A DNA stretch of 64,000 bases from the NCBI RefSeq assembly GCF_003473485.1, contig NC_053047.1, positions 37,434,972 through 37,498,971 of the forward strand, read 5' to 3'. Positions 33,147 through 45,844 of this stretch are shown piece by piece. Made by a program: the position numbers and the translations under genes. Position 1 is the first letter of the stretch, and each line of letters begins with the position of its first letter. The notes beneath the pieces are model-generated. The model saw nothing but the letters and a program-made list of their open reading frames with translations, did not search any database and had not been told where the DNA came from. The DNA is from Medicago truncatula. Taxonomy: Eukaryota > Streptophyta > Magnoliopsida > Fabales > Fabaceae.

Positions 33147-34763
33147 ATGTTAAGGTACGCAACTCTCTATCTTCTTCCCACTCCCAATTCGTATCTTCTT
33201 CGTCGATTACACATTCAGCCACTTCCTTCGTTCATTAATAATGTTGATGATGCCGTTTCCTCATTCAATCGCATTCTCCATATCAGTTCCACACCCGTCT
33301 TTGAATTCGGTAAAATTCTATCTTCACTTGTTAAGTTGAATCAGTTCAACACCGCTGTTTCATTTTCTCATCAAATGGAACTCAAAGGAATTCAACCTGA
33401 CATTGTTACATTAAGCATTTTGATTAATTCTTTCTGCCACTTGAATCAACTCAATTACGCTTTTTCTATATTGGGTAAGATTCTTAAGCTAGGTTATCAG
33501 CCAAATACTGTAACTTTAACTACACTTATCAACGGTCTTTGTCTTAATGGTCAAATTAGGAAAGCACTTTACTTTCATGATCATGTTATAGCAAAAGGAT
33601 TTCATCTTAATCATGTTAGTTATGGGATCTTGATCAACGGGTTATGTAAATCCGGAGAAACAAAAGCTGCCCTACAGTTGCTTGAAAAGATTAAAGGGTT
33701 TTTGGTTAAGCCTGATGTCGTTATGTACAACACAATCATTGACAGTCTCTGTAAAGATAAGCTTGTTAGTGATGGGTATGATTTATATTCTGAAATGATT
33801 GTTAACAAAATTCATCCTAATGTCATCACTTACAATACTCTAATATATGGTTTTTCCATTTTGGGTCAAATGAAAGAAGCAGTTGGTTTGTTAAATCAAA
33901 TGTCGATGAAAAACATCAGTCCGGATGTTCTTACTTTCACTACATTGGTCGATGGTTTATGTAAGGAAGGAGAGGTGAAAAAAGCTAGAAATGTGTTGGC
34001 TGTTATGATAAAACAACGTGTGGAACCTGATATTGTTACTTATAGTTCTTTAATGGATGGTTATTTCTTGGTTAAAGAAGTCAACAAGGCCAAACATCTA
34101 TTCAACACCCTTTCTCTAAGGGGAGTGACTCCTAATGTTTTTAGCTACAATATCATGATTAACGGATTATGTAAGAATAAAATGGTGGATGAAGCCGTAA
34201 ATCTTTTCAAAGAAATGCATTCGAAAGATATGATTCCTAACACTGTAACATACAATTCCCTTATTGATGGACTTTGCAAATTAGGGAGAGTATCTGATGT
34301 TTGGGATTTTATAGATGAGATGCATGATAGAGGTCAACCAACCGACATAATCACTTACAATTCTTTATTTGATGGATTGTGCAAAAACCATCAGGTTGAC
34401 AGGGCAATTGCATTATTAAAAAAGATCAAAGACCAGGGAATTCAGCCAAGTATGTATTCATACACTATACTTATTGATGGACTATGCAAAAACGGAAGAC
34501 TTGAGGATGCACAAGAAGTTTATCGGGATCTTACGATTAAAGGCTATCATTTAGATGCTAAGATGTATACTGTGATGATTAATGGGCTTTGTAAAGAAGG
34601 GTTTTTCGATGAAGCATTGTCCTTACTCTCAAAAATGAAAGACAACGGTTGCACTCCTGATGGTGTAACTTATGAAATTATTATTCGTGCTTTGTTTGAA
34701 AGCGACAGAAATGATAAGGCGGTGAAACTTATTCGTGAAATGATTGCTAGAGGTCTACTCTAA
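33147..34763 (+). CDS. RFL-type P-class PPR protein, intact
   Basis: A single-exon gene with about 14 tandem P-type PPR motifs of 35 residues (for example VTYNSLIDGLCKLGRVSDVW) ending REMIARGLL. The N terminus, MLRYATLYLLPTPNSYLLRR, is Arg-rich and hydrophobic, as in mitochondrial presequences. An in-frame ATG exists 51 bp upstream (33096), but the two sister genes have ACG at that place. The MLRY start is shared by all three and is chosen here (538 residues). Family knowledge: RFL proteins bind mitochondrial RNAs, one base per repeat, and restore fertility by silencing cytoplasmic male-sterility transcripts. The particular target cannot be read by eye. No breaks seen. Confidence 0.92.
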   Translation: MLRYATLYLLPTPNSYLLRRLHIQPLPSFINNVDDAVSSFNRILHISSTPVFEFGKILSSLVKLNQFNTAVSFSHQMELKGIQPDIVTLSILINSFCHLNQLNYAFSILGKILKLGYQPNTVTLTTLINGLCLNGQIRKALYFHDHVIAKGFHLNHVSYGILINGLCKSGETKAALQLLEKIKGFLVKPDVVMYNTIIDSLCKDKLVSDGYDLYSEMIVNKIHPNVITYNTLIYGFSILGQMKEAVGLLNQMSMKNISPDVLTFTTLVDGLCKEGEVKKARNVLAVMIKQRVEPDIVTYSSLMDGYFLVKEVNKAKHLFNTLSLRGVTPNVFSYNIMINGLCKNKMVDEAVNLFKEMHSKDMIPNTVTYNSLIDGLCKLGRVSDVWDFIDEMHDRGQPTDIITYNSLFDGLCKNHQVDRAIALLKKIKDQGIQPSMYSYTILIDGLCKNGRLEDAQEVYRDLTIKGYHLDAKMYTVMINGLCKEGFFDEALSLLSKMKDNGCTPDGVTYEIIIRALFESDRNDKAVKLIREMIARGLL

Positions 34764-37040
34764 AGAGTAAAACTAGGTAAGATGTTTTCTAGGTACAATT
34801 TGTTATTATAAATTTTAATACAACCAACCACTTAAAAATTAAATTGTAAGGTTCATATTGATGTTTAACAATAGTTGATGATCTGTTTTTTTTTTCTTTC
34901 TACTCTTAGCATTCTATTAGTTTTTTAATGTTCAGTAACTGAGATTGTTAAGCTAATACCTCACCAATGGTTTCCTCAAAAAGAAAAATATATACCTCAC
35001 CGCTAATATATGCAGATATGAACATGAATTCTTTCTCAATCTGCTGAGTCACTAATGCTTTTATTTGATTCTCTGTTTTATTAATGTGGTTCTTGCCATA
35101 AAATTTGGATACTTAACACTTTTGATATCAACTTCTAGTTGGGCAGTTACTAGTTGCTTGAGATTCTTAGGTCAGACAGACAATAGATTCGCAAAAAGTT
35201 GGTTTGAGTGAATGTTGCCCTAAGTTAGTTGTAAACATATTCATGATTTCTCTTTTATTGCAGGTTGTTCTATTTTTCTCTCTTGTGATCACAGAACAAT
35301 ATTGTTTACATGTTCTTCATTCTTGTTCTTGCTAAATTTCTAGTTTTATAAGTTATATAACTTCAATGCATATACAGCTATAATTGTTGGTCTGACCTCT
35401 TGTGTTAAGGCTTCTGTTAGTTTAGAATCAAGTAAATTAGTTGGTAGTTCGGCTTCCTAGTCAACGTATAGAGGTCTAATTAATCAATTAAATACATTTT
35501 TCTTACTTCATTTGCATTTTTAACTCTCCAGTGTCGGAAATCCAAAATCTGTTCAGCAGCTTTTGCCTATCATTATATTTGATTGCAAAAGCAGCTGTAC
35601 TGTTCTTTCCAATTGCATAACAAACCGAGTTCTGATCATCAAGACTCTAATCTATTTTAAGTCTAATAATAAAACGTCTGAAGCTAGTCTATAAAACTAC
35701 AATTATGCAGCTGTATAAGTTTAAAAAAAAAAAGCAGTTGCATGTTTATCCCTCCCAATTTCTGTTAACTGAATTTTTTGTGCGTGTTTATCATTCTGTT
35801 TGATTGGAAAAGCAGCTAAGAGGTTTAGTACAAACTGTTATATCATTGGTTTCAAATGATGAGTTTGAGAAAAAACCAGTTTCTTATAGCCTGAGTGTGA
35901 TTTCTTAAGCTAGGAAAATGTGTTGATTGCCCGATTTTGTCTAACTGATCAACCTGGCTTTTGCGAAAAAGATTTTGAAAACAATCATCAAAGAGAAATG
36001 GCATGAATATGATTGAAGGTGCTTGTTGGTTGTATGATTAATGCTTAGTTTGTTTCTGAGTTTGATGGTAAACCTGTATTTGGTTTAACACTAGGGATTT
36101 ATTTAAGGCGTTTTCTTCGGAGCTTTATAAATATAGATATCAATCTACTTTCTCAGTCTCCAATACTAAAGTTATTCATGTGTGTGCCTGTCAATTACTT
36201 AAGCACCTAATATATGGTGCATAAATCTAACGACTAATGATATCAACTTATTGATTATAAGCTTCTGTTTTAAGGTCTTACTGTCTTGGTTTTTCAATCG
36301 CACCCTTGCTGCATTCACATGAAAACATCTTAAACTATAAGAATTACTCATTTAAATTTCCTGTCAGCATCTGCTTTTACCGGTGAGTCCGTGACCAATT
36401 GTTCTTCAATTCAACAATTCACTAGTATGCAGTCTTTTTAGCATATACATCTTCTGATCTTGTCCGAATATCAATTCCTCCGATCAACTGATACAGATGG
36501 TCTAACAGTTCCAATGCTTTATTTCATTCGTTTACACTATCAATGTTCGCTTTCTCCTTTTTGATTATCAATGCAGTCATTATTTCCATACATTTCAAAC
36601 TAACAAAGTTCATTTGCAGACAAAGCATTGAGCATACAAGTATTTGTATGTTCTCATTTGCATCACCACATCTGCTAAAGACCAAATTACCAGCAACAAG
36701 TCTTTGCATTCTAAAAGAATTTGTGGGAAGGGAACCATGGAGTAAGTTCTAGTTAAACTCAGGAGTTGCAAGAGATGTAGTGTAGTAGACAGGATAAGGC
36801 ACTGGGAAGCTGATTGCAATTTGCACAGAGAAATAACCTGAATTAAACTGAATCCAATTGGTGTTCTTAATGATAAAAAAAAAAAAAAAAAAAAAAAAAA
36901 AGGCTTCTGATTTTGGATTGAATTTGTCTTAGAATTTGTGTTGTCAGATGGTCACAATTCCAAATACCATTTTGGAAAAGATTTTAAGCAAGGGTTGGAA
37001 TTCACAGGCTGTGAACATAGAGGGATTAAATGAATCTCAG
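34764..37040. repeat. 3' flank of PPR gene 1, duplicated after PPR gene 3
   Basis: Blocks of this flank recur in order at 50231-52370. Examples: the first 45 bp after the stop codon, the stretch around 35015-35170 (tgaacatgaattctttctca...) and the 36730-36990 block (actgggaagctgattgcaat). Copy 1 has extra DNA between blocks and a run of about 28 A at 36874-36901, where copy 2 has 'gatataatgg'. No gene supported, though the 36.7-37.0-kb block is well kept. Confidence 0.75.
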
Positions 37041-38050
37041 TTAACTGGTGGGATTCACATGTGTTACTTTTTTTTTCTTTCAATAATTTACCTATAAATA
37101 ATTTAATTTTTCTAAATAATAAGATAAAATTTTATAATTACTATTATTTTAGTTGGTAAACGTGGAAAGATGGACATGTTTTTTCTCATCTTGACGCTAG
37201 TATCATTTAGAGAAGTGTTATTTGAACAATCAATTTGGTGATAACTTATTTGACAACCATACTTTACAAATAAAAAAATGGTATTGGTACGGAAACCATA
37301 GCATTAGAGAGATAAAGTAAAAAATTATGTGAGTATGAGAGAGAAAGTTGTTGCAAAAGTTGTCACTAAATGAATGTTCAAATATCATTTTTCTATCATT
37401 TTAATAGGAGTGATCAATCTCTCACAACGTCATGAATAGAAAATGAATCCAAACTTATAGAGGTGATCACAGTTTTAGTTGAAAATGCCTCAAATACAGT
37501 TACATAGCATCCCATGATAATAAACCTACGAAAGAAAAATAATCATTTATATTTTTTTTATTCCACACAAACATCAAATTATCAAGGAAGTTGAGTCTCG
37601 GGGAATGTGCTAGTAGCATATCACGTGATGAATCAAAGTTTGAACCGTAGAGATACTCACATTTTCTGTTTGTGCGAAGGTTTGCTCGAAAATACTTACA
37701 TAAATTTAAGCTAAATTTAAAACTCAATTTTTTTACTCAAAAAAATTTAAAACGAATGTCAAAATTATTTTATTAATTTTTTGTGATGGCTAGAGTTTGA
37801 ACTCAGACCTTTGCATATATTATGCATTGGTTTTTTTTTTTTTTCATTATTTATAAATAGACGAAATGATAATAATTATTTTATTCTATGATGATGTTGT
37901 GAATATAACTAAAAGTTATGGATTTTTTTTTTCTCGAGGAAATCACCAGCCTTTTATTAATATTTGAAAAAGAAGCCTAGCTGTATCTTGGCATCATCAA
38001 GAGACAAGAATCGTTCTTCTGGAAAAACTGATTCCAAATCCAAAATCCGT
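37041..38050. other. Spacer upstream of PPR gene 2
   Basis: No gene seen. Positions 37920-37990 begin with a T run followed by 'ctcgaggaaatcaccagcc', which on the minus strand looks like a LINE 3' end with poly-A, but it is too short to prove. Confidence 0.4.
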
Positions 38051-38067
38051 ATACACTGTCAGTGTAT
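38051..38067. promoter_or_regulatory. Conserved leader palindrome of the RFL-PPR genes (copy 2)
   Basis: ATACACTGTCAGTGTAT, perfect 8-bp arms around T, 43 bp before the ATG at 38110. Equivalent to 33077-33089 and 48545-48557. Confidence 0.6.
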
Positions 38068-38109
38068 AGAAACGGCATTCACAAACGTTGCAGCCAAGCT
38101 CAGTTATCA

Positions 38110-40059
38110 ATGTTAAGGTACTCGTCTCTCTTCTCTGTTCCTTCTACTCGCAATTTGTTTCTTCTTCATCGTCGATTACACATTCAGCCTCTTCCTTCGT
38201 TCATTCACAATGTTGATGATGTTGTTTCTTCATTCAATCGCATCCTCAACATCAACCCTACCCAACCCATCTTTGAATTTAATAAGATTTTATCTTCTCT
38301 TGCTAAGTTGAATCATTTCAACATTGCTATTTCTTTTTCTCAACAAATGGAACTTAAAGGAATTCAACCTGATATTTTTACTTTAAGCATCTTGATTAAT
38401 TGTTTTTGCCAACTAGGTCAAATCAATTTTGCATTTTCTATATTGGGTAAGATTCTTAAACTAGGTTATGAGCCGAATACTGTAACTTTAACTACACTTA
38501 TCAAAGGTCTTTGTCTTAATGGTGAGGTTAGGAAAGCCCTTTACTTTCATAACGATGTTATAGCAAAGGGATTTTATCTTAACGAGGTTAGTTATGGGAC
38601 ATTGATCAACGGGTTATGTAAATCCGGAGAAACAAGAGCTGCCCTGCAGTTGCTTAGAAAGATTGAAGGGTTATTATTGGTTAGACCTGATGTCATAATG
38701 TACACTGCAATCATTGATAGTTTCTGTAAGGATAAACTCGTAATTGACGCGTATGATTTATATTCTGAAATGATTGTTAAGAAAATTTATCCTAATGTCG
38801 TCACTTTCAATAGTTTAATCTATGGATTTTGCATTGTGGGTCAATTCGAAGAAGCAGTTGGTTTGTTCAATGAAATGATACTCAAAAACACCAACCCCAA
38901 TGTGTATACCTTCAATATATTGGTTGATGGTTTATGTAAGGAAGGAGAGGTGAAAAGAGCTAAAAGTGTTTTGACTGTTATGATAAAACAACATGTGGAA
39001 CCTGATGTTGTTACTTATAATTCTTTGATGGATGGGTATTTCTTGGTTAAAGAAGTGAATAAGGCCACATATGTATTCGATACACTTGCTCGAAGGGGAG
39101 TGACTCCTAATGTTCGTAGCTACAGTGTCATGATTAATGGATTATGTAAGGTTAAAATGGTGGATGAAGCTGTGATTCTCATTAAAGAAATGCATTCCAA
39201 AAGTTTGACTCCTAATACTATAACATACAATTCCCTTATTGACGGGCTTTGCAAATCGGGGAGAATCTCTGATGTTTGGTATCTTATAGATGAGATGCAA
39301 ATAAAGGACTTGGGAGTTAAGCCAGATGTCTACACATATAGTATATTAATTGACAGACTGTGCAAATCTGGAAGAATCGCTGATGCTTGGTATCTTATAG
39401 ATGAGATGCACGATAGAGGCCAACCAGCTAATGTGGTCACATACACTTCCTTAATAGACGGTTTGTGCAAAAACCATAATCTTGACAAGGCAATTGCTTT
39501 ATTTACGAAAATGAAGGACTTGGGAGTTGAGCCAAATGTGTACACATACAATATATTAATTGACAGGCTGTGCAAATCTGGAAGAATCGCTGATGCTTGG
39601 TATCTTATAGATGAGATGCACGATAGAGGCCAACCAGCTAATGTGGTCACATACACTTCCTTAATAGACGGTTTGTGCAAAAACCATAATCTTGACAAGG
39701 CAATTGCTTTATTTACGAAAATGAAGGACTTGGGAGTTGAGCCAAATGTGTACACATACAATATATTAATTGACGGACTTTGCAACTGTGGAAGACTTAT
39801 GGAGGCGTGAGAAGTTTTTCAGATACTTCTAATTAATGGATATCATTTAAATGTTTGCACATATAATGTTCTGATCATTGGGCTTTGTAGAGAGGGTTTG
39901 TTTGATGAAGCATTGTACTTGATGTTGCAAATGGAAGAAAATGGTTTGACTCATGATGTTGTAACTTATGAAACTATTATTCGTGCTTTGTTCAAAAACC
40001 GCAAGAATGATAAGGCAGAGAAGATTCTTCATGAAATGATTGATAGAGGTCTACTTTAA
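38110..40059 (+). pseudogene. RFL-type PPR gene with internal duplication and in-frame stop
   Basis: The start MLRYSSLFSVPSTRNLFLLH is a likely mitochondrial presequence. The frame runs 566 codons to TGA 39808-39810 in 'CGRLMEA', then continues in the same frame for 82 codons (EVFQILLINGYHLN to HEMIDRGLL). CGA is the likely ancestral codon. About 17 PPR motifs are present in all. A 210-bp unit (two repeats, 70 residues) is duplicated perfectly, and an unusual 37-residue motif (YLIDEMQIKDLGVKPD) precedes it, suggesting an earlier out-of-register exchange. The shorter protein would still have about 14 motifs and could work, so it may be a truncated active allele and not a dead gene. Confidence 0.85.
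39349..39768 (+). repeat. Perfect 210-bp tandem duplication inside the PPR gene
   Basis: Units 39349-39558 and 39559-39768 encode the same 70 residues (LCKSGRIADAWYLIDEMHDR onwards), exactly two PPR motifs. Within 39357-39768 I saw one difference at most, near the left edge. The two units keep the reading frame and motif register. Confidence 0.92.
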
Positions 40060-42025
40060 GAGTAAAAGTAGGTTAGTTATTTCCTAATTACAATTTTTTA
40101 TTTTGAATTTGAATACGAGAACCCATTCTTTATTTCCTTTTATTGTCACACATAAAAAGGAAAATTGACCACACAACAAGCTAACTACCATTTTATTTTT
40201 GGGACAACAATAATGGATGACCAGTGATCTGTTTTTGCTTATTTTGATTGACTTGACATCTTGATATATGAGTTGGCAAATACTCAGTTACTTATGGTAT
40301 CGTTCTTTTAGTATTTTAAGTTTTAGTGAGTCAAACAATTATTGTTATTGTCAGATGTAAATCATAACAATAATATAGAATATTGGTAACTCTCAATTGA
40401 TATTAAGCTAATGCCTCCCCAATTCTCAGATTAGAATATAAAGTATGTATGTATAACTTTATTGTGTATGTATAAAACTCATAAGTACATAACCAATTTA
40501 TACAACTATTTTACCTTTTATATATGGCAATTATAAATTGGCTGTATCTAACAATTGAAATTATGGAGTTATGATGTCTATTTGCGGATCAAAGTTTGAC
40601 AACATTAGTTAAGGTTCAACAATGATAAATTAGCTTTGATTTTTGACAGTATAGGTAACAGTCTACTTTCCTGGTTTAATTATTCCAATTAGAAACTATA
40701 TATTGATGTGCATATCAGTTACTATAAGGGTATTCAATCAATTATATTTACATATCCATGGATGATTACATGTAAGGGTATTGAACCAATTATATCTACA
40801 TATCCAAGAGATGCAACATACTTGTTTCTTATAGGAAAATGATACTTAATAAGAGAGAGACATTCAATGAAGAAAAGACGAAGTTGTTTTTTGGTATTTG
40901 AACTTTGACCGTCTGTGATTTCCGCTAAAACATCTGTGTATTCAATTAAAGTGCAACACGTACTGATTCGTTGTTTTTCATGTGTGTTGGCATCGTACTA
41001 TGTAGTGGTGATGTTCTTATATCACTTTTTTAACGGTCTATGACACTTTAACATTCATATATTTTTCAGGCTGATCTACTTGCATATGACATTTTCTGGG
41101 GTTTTCGTCACTACTGCGATGGGTAGATAAAGATCATCTGATACTTTAATAAAGGTTAAAATTTTAGCAATATTTGTCTGTGCAACTTCTGGTGAACTTT
41201 TATAAGGCACTTGTTATGATAATTTATCAGATAAAAAATGAAATAGATTTCTCTGACTTTATTATCCCTGGTAGGATGACTCTGTTGATGTATTTATATG
41301 TTTCTAATTTTCTTTTTTCTAATTGAACCGTAATTTCAACTCTCATAGTATATTCTTCTTTAGGTCCTTCCTTTTACTATTGTTTAGCTCTCTAAGTTTA
41401 GGACCTCACTTATGGTTTTACTATGTATAACTGTTTTGCGTATTTTGAACTGTTTTATCTCTTATTCTTATTCTCTATTTGATATGAATCTGAACTTTGT
41501 ATATTATTGTTATGATGTAAAAACAGTGCGGTCCCTATTTATATAGATGCATATCAGTAACAGAAAACCAGCTAAGGAATAAATGTTCTGTATTAGAGAA
41601 CTAACTACTTAGAGGAAGCAAAGTCAAGGTGGTTGAGAATATGAGGAAGGAGCAGCCACTTAAAATCTTAGTGCTATTTGTTTGTCCATCTGTCGATGAA
41701 CATTGGTTTCTTATAAATTTGACTTTTGAAATGTTTTGTTGGTTTTGATCCTACAACAGATTGGTTTACATGTTAGTGTATTGTTGTTATAAGTTCAAAT
41801 TTGTGGGACTTTTGAATCCCCTCAATTTGCTAGTCTTGGTATGCAAAAGTCTTCTTGGACTAGGCTAGGCTGACACTACTTGAAAGGAGACTGAAGCACT
41901 AGGGAATAAAATGGGGCAGAGTAGTTCACATACCGACATCTAATTTTCCATAAGATATAAGAAATAGATGAGATTTTGTATAAGATTTAATAATTATGAA
42001 AACTTCAGTATAATGAGTCAATTAA
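40060..42025. other. Non-genic spacer
   Basis: No gene seen. A roughly 35-bp phrase 'gggtattcaatcaattatat(t)tacatatcca' occurs twice (40727-40760 and 40776-40810). It ends in a 29-bp segment (41992-42020) that is repeated at 45071-45099 beyond the Helitron. Confidence 0.5.
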
Positions 42026-45000
42026 TCTACTTACTATATTATTATTATTATATTTATTATTATTTTATTATAAAATTAAGTTCCTAGGATTTTACCATTT
42101 TACCCCTATGAGGGCCATTTTAGTAATTTCCAATTGATGGGGGTGTGGTTAGTGCCACCTCATCATTTTTAGGGTGCATTTCCCATTTTGCTCTTCACCA
42201 TTTTTTTAATTATTTTATAATTTTTATATTTTTAATAAATTTTATAATTTTTATATTTTTAATAACTTTTAACTATTTTTCAATTTTTATTTTTTTTAAC
42301 TATTTTCTAATTTTTTTCCTCCCAAATTCAGTTGTTTTTACACTGCCGTTGTGGGAGATTAAGATACCGTTTAACCCGGATTTTTTTTCAATGTCTCTAC
42401 ATTTTTAAGGAGAAGTTAGGCCAAGTACAATATAAATTAAGTACTTACTAAAAAAGGTACTTTTTTTAATGCATAAAATTGAATGGATGCTACTTCAAAA
42501 AATTAATTCTCGACAATTTATTTCACAAGCATCTCTCTTCAATTCACGTTGTGAACCTTTTCTTTTATTTTATAATATTATATTTTAATATTTTTTTCTT
42601 CCATTTAATTTTTTTAGTCGTTCCATTTAATTTTATAAAGGAGGTTTCATTTAATTTTATTACCTTTTTTTCAAAGAAATTTTATTATCTTTTTATCATT
42701 TATATATTTAATTTAAATATCGTTTAATCCTAACAACCCCACAAATATTTTTATTCACGCTATCATTTAATGATACAAAATATTTGTATTTTCTTTCTTC
42801 AACCGCACAAATATACAGACACACATATTAGCGTTTAAAGTAATACTTTATGTGTGTCTGTTTTTTTTTTTTTACGCTAATGCGTATAATTTTTATAAAA
42901 TTTTGATTTTAATTAAAAGTAAAATTGTAGATGTCTTTTCTTCAAAAAAGGTATAAATTCCTAAAAAAATTATGCTTATCTTTTTCTTATTCAAACTATG
43001 CATATCTTTTTCTTATTCAAAAAAAACTAAACATTGCAAAATAGAAAAGGTTCGAGGCTGCTCATCAACCTACATCATTCGGTTGTTAAGAAGTTTAAGA
43101 CTTAGTAAGTTTGCATTATGATTTCACAATACAGTGTTAGAATAACTTATTATTTCACAATCCGATATGATTGTTTTTTGACCATGTTTCTTGAATTGTT
43201 GTCGTGACCTTAACACTTCTCAAGCTCAGAGTCAAAGCTTCAGTTAGAACTTAAGTCAGAGTTCGACTTCTTCTCAACGTACTTCGTACAACGATTTTTC
43301 CAAACTGTCTCAAGTTAGGCCAATTGCTGAATTTATAAACTTAGTCAATGTCTGCTTTTTTTTTTATGCACAAACATGCTTTGAGTTTTTTTACGCACAA
43401 ATTAAAAATACATATTGCATTATTCTTTATTTCATGTGCATATTTTGTGTTAGGAAACATATTACATCACTATTTGGAAAACAACTAAATTCAATCCTAT
43501 CCAGTTTGGATTGTATTATGAGAGTTGCTCCTAGGAGGGGCATTTTAGTAATTTTCTATTGATGGGTGTGGTTAGAGGTGTCAAATGGGTTGGCCCAGCC
43601 CGGCCCGGGCCCGACCCGTTTATGATTGGGCTGTGAATTCTAGAGTCCTGTCCGGGTGGGCCATGGGCCAGCCGGCCTGGCCCGTTTATGTTTTATTTTT
43701 AAAATTTATTCACTTTTTTTTTCTATGTATTTTCTTATGTATTAGTTACTCACCATTATTTTTTTTGCTAAAATATGATTGGATGGACATAAAAATATAA
43801 ATAATTTTTATATTAACATTGAATAATAATTAAACTCTAGATTATTCTTTCAATTAAATCAAATTAATAATTTATAAATTTTAAAATCTTAAAACTGTAA
43901 ACTAAATTCATCCATATTTATTAAATTTATTTATTTAAATATTTTATTGTTAATAAATTTTAAATTAGTTGATAATGTTTTAAAAAAATAAAATTAAATA
44001 TGGGCTAATGGGCCGGCCCAACTTTTGTATGGCCCAAATGGGCTTGGGCCGAAAAACCCCGAGTGCATTTTTTAGTTAGTTTTTTAGGCCCGTCCCGGCC
44101 CAAAAATATGGGCCAATGGGCCGGCCCATTTTTGACAGCTCTAGGTGTGGTTAGTGTCACCTCATCATTTTTAGTTAGTCTATGAAACTTGCAATCTCTT
44201 TTATAAACCGAACTATTATGTAACGTTAATCTGCACATTGTTGGTTCCTTCATTGGTTTCAATTAGTATCATGTTAATTATAATGTTGTTTTCCTAATCT
44301 CTTGAACAAAATAAAACATGCTTTTTTCATACAGCAAACCTTTATAATACTTTGGTAAATGTTTTAGAAATGTACATATATATAACTTCTAATTAACACT
44401 GCAATTTGTTTTGTACCTAACACTTTTCAAATGAGATATCAATGATATTTCTAAAAGGAACACAGAAAACAATCACACTCATTGATAAACAAGCTCAAAA
44501 AAGGTATAAGTGTCGCTTGATAACGACAAAGAGAGCCAGTTATAAAAAATACTTAGGCGGCCAATGGTTCAAATTTGCCGAGAACATATGTTAGAGGTAG
44601 GTGATAAGTTAATTTTTGATCTAGAGAAGCCACCGAAAAATATGCACGTTCAAGTCGTTCCCAAATAAAGATTTGGTGTTCATGATCCGCACTTTCAACA
44701 TATCACCTTAACTCTAATCCTAGACTAGATTATATTCACTCACCGATGCTACTTCTTTGCTTGATTTCTTTTGATGTAAATATGAGTATAAATCTTTTTT
44801 TGGTAACTCTATAACAAAACACTCTTTTTTATAATTTTGGATAATATGTAAACTCACATATCATTGGTTTCTTTATTGGTTCCAATTGTTTTAATCCTAA
44901 ATATTATGTTAGTTTGTATTCTCATAAACTGATTATATGCTCTCTTAATCAGCTCATACATATTTTATGATGAATCACAATGTTATGTCATTTTAATATC

Positions 45001-45068
45001 TCTTCTTTCGAATAATTTTTTTATCGAATACGTTATTGAACCCGTGCGAAGCACAGGTTTGTAACTAG
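42026..45068 (+). mobile_element. Non-autonomous Helitron
   Basis: Starts TCTACTTACTATATT and ends in a hairpin (ACCCGTGC, loop GAA, GCACAGGT; one G-T pair) at 45040-45058, followed ten bases later by CTAG. The host bases are A before (42025) and T after (45069), so the insertion fits the A^T target rule with no target duplication. No Rep/helicase frame was found. Inside are a nested hAT-type MITE (43573-44143) and a second copy of the subterminal segment 'ccattttagtaatttccaat', suggesting a partial nested or duplicated Helitron. Confidence 0.75.
43573..44143. mobile_element. Non-autonomous hAT-type MITE nested in the Helitron
   Basis: A 571-bp element with ends TAGAGGTGTCAAATGGG and, inverted, TAGAGCTGTCAAAAATGGG. 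The 8-bp target duplication GGTGTGGT is at 43565-43572 and 44144-44151. Subterminal regions are rich in GGCCCGG/CCGGCCC. The empty site exists inside the Helitron near 42140 ('ggtgtggttagtg'). Confidence 0.9.
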
Positions 45069-45070
45069 TA

Positions 45071-45799
45071 AATTATGAAAACTTCAGTATAATGAGTCAA
45101 AATTTATATTGGTAATTTATTTTTTATTTTTTATCAGGTAGCTTAGTGGCTAAATTGGTAATTTTATTATTGAGATAAATTTAACGGTTTAAATTATAAG
45201 CAATACATATTTTAGTATAAGTTTTACGGATGTAAAAAGTTGGATCAAATGTAGAAGAAATAATTTTCAATTATATACCAATAATTTTAGTGTATTGTCT
45301 CCTAAACCACGCCTTCACACAAAAATGAATCCAAAATTTACCATCCAACCCTACATGGGAAAGTGTATGTCTCCTAAACTCTTCGCAGAAGAATGAGGGT
45401 AAATAAATTTTATCTCCACCAAATGTGTAATTCTTTAAGTAAGAGATTTGAGTTATTGATAATAAAAATTAACAATTCATATTTCTATTTTGTTTTTAAA
45501 GGTTTTCTCCCTTAGAGATACCTTTATTCGAGACATTAACGAATATTGATGTAGGTACATAGTATCCATTCAAATTATTGAATTAGTCATGTATAATAAT
45601 ACATTTAAACTAACAAAGTTTATTTGTGGGCAAAGCATTATCCATACAAATTATTGATTTTTTTTTGGTAGAATTATGAAATAATAATAATTATTGCAAA
45701 CTCATACACATAAATAGATGTGTTAGATTTCATAAAAAATAAAACAGATGTGCCAAATTGAAAACTTTGTTATCGAGAAATAATATTCATACAACTTAG

Positions 45800-45844
<45 letters not shown>

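Noticed and set aside
38062-38109. Upstream start of the second RFL gene
   Set aside because: The first codon there is GTG, not ATG; the conserved MLRY start at 38110 is used instead.
43585-43800. ORF beginning MGWPSPARARP
   Set aside because: Generated by the GC-rich end of the nested MITE.
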